A DNA stretch of 7,065 nucleotides from Candidatus Saccharimonadales bacterium (GCA_025450135.1 JANWHZ010000002.1:1-7065); one strand, 5' to 3'; shown: positions 1-5,177, numbered from the stretch's first letter. Translations and numbers: made by a program. The notes: generated from the letters alone by a model not told the origin.

Positions 1-354
1 ATATATATAAAAGATAATTACCAATGGTATCACTACAAGCACATCGCGCCAGCTCATCTCGCCAATTGACTGCAGGAGAACGATGAACATAGTAGTAACC
101 GTCAACACGCCCGCGAGTAATCGCTGTTGATGGATCGGAAACGCCCAAAATACAGCCAACAACCTCACCAACATGGCGTACCAAACATACAGTAAGGCAC
201 CCAGTGTTACACCCCCAGCAATAACGATCCACGAGTTTGCTGGTGACGGACTCGTAATTCCGAAGAAGAGACCCGCGAACATAGTCGCAAATATTACTTG
301 CCAACCTGACACCGCCCGCAGCGTTTTTTTTGAAGAAGTATTGTTCTTATTCAT
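1..354 (-). CDS. Partial multi-pass membrane protein of unknown function (N-terminal part)
   Basis: The minus strand reads open from an ATG at 354-352 to the window edge, giving 118 codons with no stop; the C-terminus lies outside. The product has a short polar, lysine-containing N-terminus (MNKNNTSSKKTLR) followed by about four hydrophobic segments, near residues 17-33, 43-66, 79-97 and 104-118, so it should be an integral membrane protein with a cytoplasmic N-terminus. A modest Shine-Dalgarno (GAGG) lies about 11 nt before the ATG. A strong promoter and a 235-nt structured leader lie upstream on the same strand, so expression may be controlled after transcription starts. I recognise no family or catalytic motif. 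It is divergent from infC. The reading frame is well supported; the function is not known. Confidence 0.75.
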   Translation of the reverse strand, partial: MNKNNTSSKKTLRAVSGWQVIFATMFAGLFFGITSPSPANSWIVIAGGVTLGALLYVWYAMLVRLLAVFWAFPIHQQRLLAGVLTVTTMFIVLLQSIGEMSWRDVLVVIPLVIIFYIY

Positions 355-589
355 ATAAAAAATGCCCTCGTCTGTAACTGCCGTACACAATGTGGCAAAC
401 AAGAGCGACTGGGCATATTGGTTAGTGTTATGGTGCCCGGGCGATAAATCCGCTCAATATATTAATAATGTATAGCGCTTATCGCCCAGAGGCTTTGACT
501 GACCGCTCTTATAGCCTCGTGCGGCTAATTAAGAGCGTTATTGCTGTAAGCCTGGGGATCTAAATTGTGTGTTTGTTTTTGTGACTTAC
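355..589 (-). promoter_or_regulatory. Structured 5' leader of the minus-strand membrane gene (candidate cis-regulatory RNA)
   Basis: Read on the minus strand, the region between the predicted start of transcription (about 589) and the ATG at 354 is full of stems. The strongest hairpin is 504-537: 8 bp (CGCTCTTA/TAAGAGCG) plus 5 bp (TAGCC/GGCTA) separated by a 2-nt bulge. A 9-bp stem pairs 439-447 with 479-487 (GGGCGATAA/TTATCGCCC), a stem pairs 485-495 with 548-556 with a bulge, and a 5-bp stem pairs 411-415 with 434-438. Several pairings exclude one another. Segment 401-407 is a second copy of the strand that pairs with 504-510, and 411-416 can also pair with 361-366, which overlaps the ribosome-binding site. 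I do not recognise a known riboswitch class. It could instead be a stand-alone structured RNA. Confidence 0.42.
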
Positions 590-595
590 ATTCCT

Positions 596-624
596 AACAT
601 ACTATACAGAATGAATTCTGTCAA
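596..624 (-). promoter_or_regulatory. Sigma-70-type promoter for the minus-strand leader and membrane gene
   Basis: On the minus strand a perfect -35 (TTGACA, 624-619) is followed after 17 nt by TATGTT (601-596), a 4/6 match to TATAAT. Transcription would start near 589 and run through the structured leader into the membrane gene at 354. Confidence 0.6.
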
Positions 625-717
625 TCATGTTTACGCTTTGCCGGTGGAGTGCTTGGCTCTACCTGCTCCACAAGCTAACAAGTTATGCACAGCTTGGCTG
701 GTTTCTTCAAAATCCTG

Positions 718-747
718 TTGACATGCCAATTATGCTTTTATTAAGAT
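718..747 (+). promoter_or_regulatory. Sigma-70-type promoter ahead of a possible small RNA
   Basis: A perfect -35 TTGACA (718-723) is followed after 18 nt by TAAGAT (742-747), a 4/6 match to the -10 consensus. Transcription would start near 754, at the base of a hairpin. No convincing coding region follows directly, and infC has its own promoter 300 bp further on. Confidence 0.5.
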
Positions 748-753
748 GGTAAT

Positions 754-840
754 AGCACTTGAATAAAAAAAGTGCTCAAAAACAAAAACAGATCACAAAG
801 AAGAACAACGGCTACTCGCAGACCGTTGTTCTTCGTTTTA
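754..840 (+). ncRNA. Candidate small RNA or short attenuated leader, about 85 nt
   Basis: The predicted transcript starts with a 7-bp hairpin (AGCACTT 754-760 with AAGTGCT 770-776, 9-nt A-rich loop). Next comes an unstructured A-rich linker (777-799), then a perfect 12-bp stem with an 11-nt loop (800-834) followed by GTTTTA. A promoter, two hairpins and a terminator-like end within about 120 bp is the layout of an independent sRNA. It could also be an attenuated leader that sometimes reads through to infC. I see no match to a known RNA family, and the sRNA reading is inference. Confidence 0.35.
800..839 (+). terminator. Rho-independent terminator-like hairpin
   Basis: GAAGAACAACGG (800-811) pairs perfectly with CCGTTGTTCTTC (823-834) around an 11-nt loop, followed by GTTTT. 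The stem is strong but the U-tract is only four residues, so termination may be partial. The opposite strand also has a T-rich stretch after the stem, so it could work both ways. Confidence 0.55.
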
Positions 841-1027
841 AGGCTATTGTTCCTGGCCTACTGCCAAGGGCAAAGAATCATCATGACCTTCTAGAACCTA
901 CCTCACTACATAGGCTAATAAGTGGCCTGAGACCAGATGTAAATTGTGGGATGGACTAGGTAGGTTGAGACCGTGTAATGATATCGCCATGAGAATGTAC
1001 AGCCATAGCCAATGCTCATTTCACGAG
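841..1027. other. Intergenic stretch with no supported gene
   Basis: No reading frame here has a credible ribosome-binding site and protein-like composition, and I see no tRNA-like fold. The only clear structure is a perfect 9-bp inverted repeat, AACCTACCT at 895-903 with AGGTAGGTT at 958-966, separated by 54 nt. It lies upstream of the infC promoter, so it would be an upstream DNA site or part of readthrough RNA. Confidence 0.4.
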
Positions 1028-1056
1028 TTGACCCCTGTTGTAATATCTGTTAAACT
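1028..1056 (+). promoter_or_regulatory. Promoter of the infC-rpmI-rplT operon
   Basis: TTGACC (1028-1033, 5/6 match to the -35 consensus) is followed after exactly 17 nt by TAAACT (1051-1056, 4/6 match to TATAAT). The predicted start of transcription is near 1063, leaving a leader of about 35 nt that contains the infC Shine-Dalgarno. Confidence 0.6.
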
Positions 1057-1083
1057 GAAGGCACACAGTTACTAACAAGGCAT

Positions 1084-1100
1084 AAAGGAGACTATTTATC
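1084..1100 (+). promoter_or_regulatory. Strong ribosome-binding site that decides the AUC start of infC
   Basis: AAAGGAG (1084-1090) lies 7 nt upstream of ATC (1098-1100), the normal Shine-Dalgarno distance. No standard start codon lies in the infC frame at this distance. A near-perfect SD with a poor codon is the arrangement expected for IF-3-dependent self-repression. Confidence 0.8.
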
Positions 1101-1649
1101 AGCAAACCAACCCGCCTGAATGCCGCTATTCAGGCTTCTGAGCTCAGGGTCATCGACGAAGACGGAAAACAACTTGGCATTTTGTCGCGGCGCGAAGCCC
1201 TACAAATTGCTGAGGATCGGGGTCTAGATCTGGTAGAGATTTCTCCGGAGGCTAAGCCGCCTGTCGCCAAGGTTGTTGACTGGGGTAAGTTTAGTTACCA
1301 ACGCACTAAGCAAATGCAACGCAATAAGAAAAATGCGAAAACACTTGAAGTAAAGCAGATGCGTTTTGGGCTCAAGATTGGTGAGCATGATCTTCAGGTA
1401 AAGCTAGGTAAGGTTACCGATTTTCTTGAGGCTGGACACAAGGTTAAATTAACTGTTGTGTACCGGGGGCGAGAGTTAGCACACCGCGATTTAGGTTTTA
1501 AACTGGCTGAGAAAATTGTTGCCGACTTTGGTGACAAAGTGATAGTCGACCAGCAGCCACAATTTGCGGGTAAGCAACTCAATCTCATCATTCGCAGCAG
1601 CCACACGCATGCGAGCCACCAACCAGATACAACTATTATAGATAAATAG
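1098..1649 (+). CDS. infC: Translation initiation factor IF-3, with a probable AUC start codon
   Basis: IF-3 binds the 30S subunit, prevents early 50S joining and rejects non-canonical start codons. The 183-aa product has both domains. The N-terminal domain (about residues 6-75) includes RVIDEDGKQLGIL, REAL, DLVEISPEAKPPVAK and the WGKF/YGKF motif. The C-terminal domain (about 80-170) includes KQMRFGLKIGEHDLQVK and VVYRGRELAH. Length matches the family (about 170-180). The frame opens only after an in-frame TAA at 1083-1085 and contains no ATG, GTG or TTG before TTG 1182, which would remove conserved N-terminal residues. A perfect AAAGGAG (1084-1090) sits 7 nt before ATC 1098, so ATC is the best start. 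In E. coli infC starts with AUU and this lets IF-3 repress its own translation; the same logic is inferred here. First gene of an operon with rpmI and rplT. Confidence 0.93.
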   Translation: MSKPTRLNAAIQASELRVIDEDGKQLGILSRREALQIAEDRGLDLVEISPEAKPPVAKVVDWGKFSYQRTKQMQRNKKNAKTLEVKQMRFGLKIGEHDLQVKLGKVTDFLEAGHKVKLTVVYRGRELAHRDLGFKLAEKIVADFGDKVIVDQQPQFAGKQLNLIIRSSHTHASHQPDTTIIDK

Positions 1650-1683
1650 TCACTAGCATATAACGTTCTAAAGGAGGACAAAC

Positions 1684-1881
1684 ATGCCTAAGTTAAAGAC
1701 CCACAGTGGTACGAAAGACCGCGTTCGGATCACCAAGAATGGTAAGGTCCGCGTCGGCCACCCAAATATGAGCCACTTTCTGCAGAAAAAAAGTGGCGGT
1801 CGTAAGCGCGCACTGAGCGGTCTCAGAACCGTTACTAACTCAGCCGTACGCGCAACTATTAAGAAGCAGCTAGGAGCTTAG
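1684..1881 (+). CDS. rpmI: 50S ribosomal protein L35 (bL35)
   Basis: This 65-aa basic protein matches the full length of bL35 (about 64-66 aa). It starts with the family signature MPKLKTHSGTKDRVRITKNGKV, broken here only by normal substitutions, and includes the conserved GHPNMSHFLQKKSGGRKR region (about residues 25-43) and a lysine/arginine-rich RNA-binding character. It is a late-assembling protein of the large ribosomal subunit. An excellent Shine-Dalgarno (AAGGAGG, 1671-1677) lies 6 nt before the ATG. It sits 34 bp after infC and 2 bp before rplT, the classic infC-rpmI-rplT order. Confidence 0.97.
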   Translation: MPKLKTHSGTKDRVRITKNGKVRVGHPNMSHFLQKKSGGRKRALSGLRTVTNSAVRATIKKQLGA

Positions 1882-1883
1882 AC

Positions 1884-2228
1884 ATGCGCGTAAAACGAGG
1901 CGTCGCCAGCCATAAGAGACACTTAACTATCCGGTCAGCCACTAAAGGTATGACCCACTCGAATCGCGTTAGCGTTAAGCGCGGTCGGCAAGCCATCACC
2001 AAATCATTGCAATTTGCTTACCGCGACCGGCGCAACCGCAAGCGTACTTTCCGTGAGCTATGGAATGCGCGCATTAATGCGGCAGCCCGGATGCACAATA
2101 CAACCTATAGCAAGCTGATTGCATCACTTAAAGCAGCCAATATAACATTGGACCGGAAGGTTTTAAGTGAGCTAGCCACTAATGAGCCCAAGGCATTTGA
2201 AGCAATTGTAAAAGCAGCCCAGAAATAG
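1884..2228 (+). CDS. rplT: 50S ribosomal protein L20 (bL20)
   Basis: This 114-aa protein has the usual bL20 length. Its very basic N-terminal extension (MRVKRGVASHKRHLTIRSAT) threads into 23S rRNA. The globular part has the conserved FAYRDRRNRKRTFRELWNARINAA block (about 44-67) and the YSKLIASLKAANITLDRKVLSELA block (about 75-98). L20 is essential for early 50S assembly and in several bacteria represses its own operon by binding mRNA. The start lies 2 bp after the rpmI stop; its Shine-Dalgarno (TAGGAG) is inside the end of rpmI, so the two are translationally coupled. A terminator follows at 2249-2286. No obvious L20 operator mimic was identified by eye. Confidence 0.97.
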   Translation: MRVKRGVASHKRHLTIRSATKGMTHSNRVSVKRGRQAITKSLQFAYRDRRNRKRTFRELWNARINAAARMHNTTYSKLIASLKAANITLDRKVLSELATNEPKAFEAIVKAAQK

Positions 2229-2248
2229 TAATAAACACTCCTTTAGGT

Positions 2249-2286
2249 ACTAAAAAACTCCTCAGTAAATGGGGAGTTTTTTTAGT
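2249..2286. terminator. Bidirectional terminator between rplT and rnpB
   Basis: ACTAAAAAACTCC (2249-2261) pairs with GGAGTTTTTTTAGT (2273-2286), with one extra T bulged, around an 11-nt loop. A run of seven Ts follows the GC-rich core on the plus strand and a run of six on the minus strand. It can end the infC-rpmI-rplT transcript from the left and the rnpB transcript from the right. Confidence 0.85.
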
Positions 2287-2288
2287 AA

Positions 2289-2696
2289 CCAGATTATCTA
2301 TAAGCCGGGTTCTGTCGAGATGTTAGCACCTCGCGCCAGTCATCTATCTAGTCCACCAATTGCTCGGCGGATCAAGCGGATTTCTGTATGGCCATCCTGA
2401 CGGGAAATCGTGACTATTACGTCACACGGATGGTCGCCTTGCAGCAGACAGGGTTTACCACTTGATGCTGTCACCAGCACCAACTGTAGGCTCTTACCGT
2501 AGGAGTAGGCTTTCGCCAATCCTACCTCAGCAAAGCTGAGCTACTCGTTTCACCCTTACCCCGAATAACTCCGAGGCGGTTTCGTTTCTGTGGCACTTTC
2601 CCTAGGGTTGTCCCCGGTTGCCGTTAGCAACTGTCACTCCCTATGCTGCCCGGACTTTCCTCCCGCTTTGCGGCGGGCGACTAGCCGATAATCTGG
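2289..2696 (-). ncRNA. rnpB: RNase P RNA, bacterial class A
   Basis: This is the catalytic RNA of RNase P, which removes 5' leaders from pre-tRNAs together with the RnpA protein. On the minus strand the ends form a perfect 10-bp P1 helix: CCAGATTATC (2696-2687) with GATAATCTGG (2298-2289). Conserved core segments are visible in order: GAGGAAAGTCCGGGC (2662-2648), AGGGAAAGTGCCACAGAAAC (about 2606-2587), GGTAAGGGTGAAACG, GGTAAGAGCC, GGGTAAACCC, and ACAGAACCCGGCTTA near the 3' end (2315-2301), which pairs to form P4. About 408 nt is typical of class A. A promoter lies immediately upstream and a shared terminator directly after. The exact mature ends are uncertain by a few nt. Confidence 0.95.
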
Positions 2697-2706
2697 CTAT
2701 GAACAC

Positions 2707-2735
2707 ATTATACCACTTTTGCTTACAGTTGTCTC
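2707..2735 (-). promoter_or_regulatory. rnpB promoter overlapping the stop codon of the ASCH-RNase H gene
   Basis: On the minus strand GAGACA (2735-2730, 4/6) is followed after 17 nt by a perfect TATAAT (2712-2707). Transcription would start near 2700, a few nt before the P1 helix of rnpB. The -35 overlaps the TGA stop (2736-2734) of the upstream gene, so rnpB can be transcribed both from here and by readthrough. Confidence 0.75.
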
Positions 2736-3546
2736 ATAGCCTGCCGCTTTGACGTACCTGCTGCAGATGTTGATCGAGAGCAGCGTTTACAGCAGCATCT
2801 GCCAGGCGGTTTGACTCACGAGGTACCTGTGTAAAGTCAACGCGTTGGAAATCAGTACAGAGCTTTTTAACTGCATCATGAATTGGCCATAGATCTCTGT
2901 TCTTAACCTTAAAAATGCCACGCATTTGGTTGATAACCAACATACTGTCCATGTAGACATGCACACTATGTGCACCTAGGTTCTTCGCTTCCTCCAAGGC
3001 TTGCTTTAGGGCCGTATACTCAGCTTGGTTGTTAGTAGTAATCCCTAAATATATACCACGGTTCACCAACACCTCATGGTTTTCACCATAGATCACAAAT
3101 CCGCAAGCTGATGGTCCTGGGTTACCGCGCGAACCACCGTCAGCATAGATCGTGACCTTATCTGATCTTGCCAATACCTCGGGGGATGAGTCGTCAGGTA
3201 CCCCAAGCGAAAAGTTAAAATGAATAATCTTGACAGGTGTTTGCCAGGTCACGTTCGGTCCGTAGTAACGTCGGTAGGTAGCAAGCATATCTTGACGGGA
3301 GCTAAATGCTTCTCCTTCGGATAGATCTTGGTCAGTGATGTCGGATAACCGACGTTCGGTTACGCTATCGATCGTAGCAGTGCCGATAACTGCCCACGTA
3401 TTAGGTTGCTTCGGGTCAACTTTATCTATCAGAAGTACCTTGTCATCAACCGAAAGGTCTTTGTCATCAAAGAGCCGCCATGTTGACGTTTTCCGGCCAG
3501 CTACAACCAATTCTGCAAGTTGGTGGTCCAGCTTCAACTTCTTCAT
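2734..3546 (-). CDS. ASCH domain - RNase HI fusion protein
   Basis: This is a two-domain protein of 270 aa from ATG 3546 (272 aa if GTG 3552 is used; residue numbers here follow the longer form). Residues about 3-115 look like an ASCH domain, an RNA-binding PUA-like fold, with the family motif GRKTSTWR (19-26). Residues about 132-262 are a type 1 RNase H, which cuts RNA in RNA-DNA hybrids. All four metal-binding acids are visible: D138 (YADGGSRGNPG), E178 (NNQAEYTAL), D202 (VYMDS) and D252 (NRLADAAVNAAL), so it should be active. ATG 3546 is preferred because a -10 element lies just upstream and leaves almost no leader; neither start has a good Shine-Dalgarno. rnpB follows directly, and the F1-like operon is divergent. 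The fusion partner may guide the nuclease to RNA, which is inference. Confidence 0.88.
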   Translation of the reverse strand: MKKLKLDHQLAELVVAGRKTSTWRLFDDKDLSVDDKVLLIDKVDPKQPNTWAVIGTATIDSVTERRLSDITDQDLSEGEAFSSRQDMLATYRRYYGPNVTWQTPVKIIHFNFSLGVPDDSSPEVLARSDKVTIYADGGSRGNPGPSACGFVIYGENHEVLVNRGIYLGITTNNQAEYTALKQALEEAKNLGAHSVHVYMDSMLVINQMRGIFKVKNRDLWPIHDAVKKLCTDFQRVDFTQVPRESNRLADAAVNAALDQHLQQVRQSGRL

Positions 3547-3554
3547 ACACACTC

Positions 3555-3563
3555 ATTATCCCA
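3555..3563 (-). promoter_or_regulatory. Extended -10 promoter of the ASCH-RNase H gene, probably leaderless
   Basis: On the minus strand the sequence TGGGATAAT (3563-3555) is an extended -10 (TGn followed by GATAAT, 5/6). No good -35 is present. Transcription would begin near 3548, within a few nt of ATG 3546, so the mRNA could be leaderless, which would explain the absent Shine-Dalgarno. Confidence 0.4.
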
Positions 3564-3627
3564 CAGTGCTAGCTGCCAACCCAGGCGCCTCCCGATCTTT
3601 AAACCTCTGTTGCATACGTCTAACACT

Positions 3628-3636
3628 TGTTATAAT
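3628..3636 (+). promoter_or_regulatory. Extended -10 promoter of the F1-like operon
   Basis: TGTTATAAT (3628-3636) combines the TGn extension with a perfect TATAAT. A weak -35 candidate (TTGCAT, 3610-3615) is at a short 15-nt spacing. Transcription would start near 3643, leaving about 43 nt before the TTG start of the first gene. Confidence 0.65.
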
Positions 3637-3685
3637 GACGCTTAAGGTAACATGGGTAGCAGCAATCGCGTATGGGGGTAATGGC

Positions 3686-4543
3686 TTGAAACCGACTTCG
3701 CACCGGTGCTTATCCGTATTTCGCGTGCGGTGCTGGACTGCAGCTACGTTAGCCGCCGTCTTGCTCAGTGTAAGCTTAGTTCCAACTACTGCAGCTGCGC
3801 TAGCACCAATATCTCAAGAGTTCCTTGCGGATAGTCCTACTGCTTTGGGATCAATTGTAAGCTTAGATAAGAACTCCTCTGAAAACGTGAGTGCTTCTAA
3901 TACAAGTAACGTTAATGCAATTATCGGTGTTGTCATAAACGGTGATAGCTCACCGATTACGTTGTCTACTAACCAATCGAACCAGGTGCAAATAGCAACT
4001 AGTGGTCTGGTGCCCGTATTAGTGTCCGACATCAATGGTTCAATATCGCTTGGCGACGAGATTACAGCTTCTCCTATTGCTGGTGTCGGCATGAAAGCGA
4101 CTGACAACGCAAAAGTGGTAGGCATTGCGCAAGGTGACCTAGCAAGCAGCGGCAACCACACACAGCAAACATATACCGACAAACAAGGTCAGAAACATAC
4201 CATACTCATCGGTCAAGTAGCAGTACTAATTGACGTATCTTACTACTTTAAGCAACCTGACAAAAGCGTGATACCACTGGCTATACAAAACATTGCAAAC
4301 GCGCTTGCCGGTAAGACAGTAAACCCCTTGCCCATTCTGGTCAGTATGGCAATTTTCCTAATCACGTTGATCATCGTAGTAACCCTAATTTACACAATGA
4401 TACACGGCAGCATTATTTCAGTTGGGCGTAACCCAATGTCACAGGCCGCTATATATCGCAACCTGATCCAGCTCTCAGCATTAGTAGTCGTTATCTTGGC
4501 CGTGGCAATCATCGCTATAAGTTTTATCTTGACGAGGTTCTGA
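3686..4543 (+). CDS. Exported beta-rich protein with C-terminal c-subunit-like membrane hairpin
   Basis: From TTG 3686 the product is 285 aa. The start is chosen because GGGGG (3674-3678) lies 7 nt upstream and because the ATG at 3635 is inside the -10 element. Residues 1-40 form a signal peptide (arginines at 7, 13, 15, hydrophobic core 18-32, AxA near 36-38). Residues about 50-190 are Ser/Thr/Asn-rich and beta-prone, with a pattern (GSIVSLD, IIGVV, ATSGLVPV, GDEITASPIAGVGMKAT, VVGIAQ) resembling the repeated beta domains of secreted or tail-fibre-like proteins. Two membrane helices (about 215-239 and 259-282) flank the cytoplasmic loop GRNPMSQ (247-253), which resembles the polar loop of F0 subunit c. 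Neither helix has Asp or Glu. It occupies the atpE position before b-, delta- and alpha-like genes, one base from the next start. The family name is unknown to me. Confidence 0.8.
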   Translation: MKPTSHRCLSVFRVRCWTAATLAAVLLSVSLVPTTAAALAPISQEFLADSPTALGSIVSLDKNSSENVSASNTSNVNAIIGVVINGDSSPITLSTNQSNQVQIATSGLVPVLVSDINGSISLGDEITASPIAGVGMKATDNAKVVGIAQGDLASSGNHTQQTYTDKQGQKHTILIGQVAVLIDVSYYFKQPDKSVIPLAIQNIANALAGKTVNPLPILVSMAIFLITLIIVVTLIYTMIHGSIISVGRNPMSQAAIYRNLIQLSALVVVILAVAIIAISFILTRF

Positions 4544-4544
4544 C

Positions 4545-5177
4545 GTGAGTTTAGCATTCATCTTACAAATATTCCTCTTGGTTGACGTGTTTTTTGTGGG
4601 CGTGCTAGCGGCTATTGCTTGGCAACATGCCGTAGCCCATTTCCGTCCTCGCAAACACCTAGAGAACCCTACGTCGACAATTATATCTTCTCGAGACTAT
4701 ATATCCCCAGTAATGCGCGAGCGACTCGCGAAAGAATCAGAGAGTAAGTTCCAGGACGCCCTCAACCAGTCGGCAACAGAACTGCAGGCTAGCTTAGGGT
4801 CAACAGCAGCACAGTTAGACCAGCTGCTGAAACAGCTTGGGGCCGAAATCGTCGGTAATGAGCTAGAACGTTACCGAGTTGACCTGGGTCAGCTACGCAA
4901 GCAGGCGCAAGCAGATATAGGCACTGTCAGGACAGAAGTTGAGGCGCACAAAGCAGAGCTTGAGAGTCAATTGCAGCAGGAGATAGGTGCAGAAAAACAA
5001 CGTCTAATACAGCAGATCGATACGAAAATTGCTGATGCGGTAAGTTCATTCTTGCTCGAAACGCTGCAGCATAACATCGACCTTGGAGCCCAGGAAGCGT
5101 ATCTACATAGCATGCTTGAGGAGCACAAGGCAGATTTTATACAGGAGGTAGCAGATGAGTCTCACCCTACCAAATAG
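4545..5177 (+). CDS. ATP synthase b-subunit-like membrane coiled-coil protein
   Basis: This 210-aa protein has one N-terminal membrane helix (about residues 3-27). A short basic stretch (HFRPRKH) follows, then a long charged and Gln-rich helix from about 55 to 190 with heptad-like spacing (LERYRVDLGQLRKQAQADI and similar). That is the architecture of the F0 b subunit, which forms the peripheral stalk and holds F1 through subunit delta. It is longer than typical b (about 155-170 aa). Low sequence similarity is normal for b, so the assignment leans on architecture and position between a c-like and a delta-like gene. Its GTG start has GAGG 7 nt upstream and lies one base after the preceding stop. 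The last 23 bp overlap the next gene. It could instead be a lineage-specific stalk protein. Confidence 0.8.
   Translation: MSLAFILQIFLLVDVFFVGVLAAIAWQHAVAHFRPRKHLENPTSTIISSRDYISPVMRERLAKESESKFQDALNQSATELQASLGSTAAQLDQLLKQLGAEIVGNELERYRVDLGQLRKQAQADIGTVRTEVEAHKAELESQLQQEIGAEKQRLIQQIDTKIADAVSSFLLETLQHNIDLGAQEAYLHSMLEEHKADFIQEVADESHPTK

Noticed and set aside
173..358. 61-codon plus-strand frame
   Set aside because: It is antisense to the membrane protein, which has a better start, promoter and hydrophobic helices.
361..560. Whether the structured region is tmRNA, SRP RNA or another known RNA
   Set aside because: I found no tRNA-like ends or tag frame for tmRNA and no conserved SRP loop sequence on either strand. 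6S RNA could not be excluded, but nothing specific supports it.
683..691. DnaA-box-like TTATGCACA suggesting an origin
   Set aside because: It is a single box with no cluster, no AT-rich unwinding region and no dnaA/dnaN nearby; chance is enough.
759..959. 66-codon plus-strand frame starting with TTG
   Set aside because: It has no Shine-Dalgarno, contains both hairpins of the candidate RNA including the terminator-like stem, and its composition is not protein-like.
1182..1649. Short version of infC from TTG 1182
   Set aside because: It removes conserved N-terminal IF-3 residues such as RVIDEDGKQLG and has no ribosome-binding site; ATC 1098 has a perfect one.
1394..1681. 95-codon minus-strand frame inside infC
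   Set aside because: It is a shadow of a certain gene and has no promoter or recognisable motif.
3335..3685. Long 5' extension of the first F1-like operon gene back to 3335
   Set aside because: It runs antisense through the ASCH-RNase H gene, is not hydrophobic or signal-like, and lies mostly upstream of the TATAAT at 3631. ATG 3635 is inside the -10. TTG 3686 has the only good ribosome-binding site before the signal peptide.
3700..3709. 10-bp palindrome GCACCGGTGC near the start of the operon
   Set aside because: It lies within the coding region of the signal peptide, has no second copy near the promoter and is short; no regulator can be suggested.
3814..4182. 122-codon minus-strand frame inside the exported protein gene
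   Set aside because: It is antisense to a better supported gene with a signal peptide and operon context; it shows no ribosome-binding site or domain.
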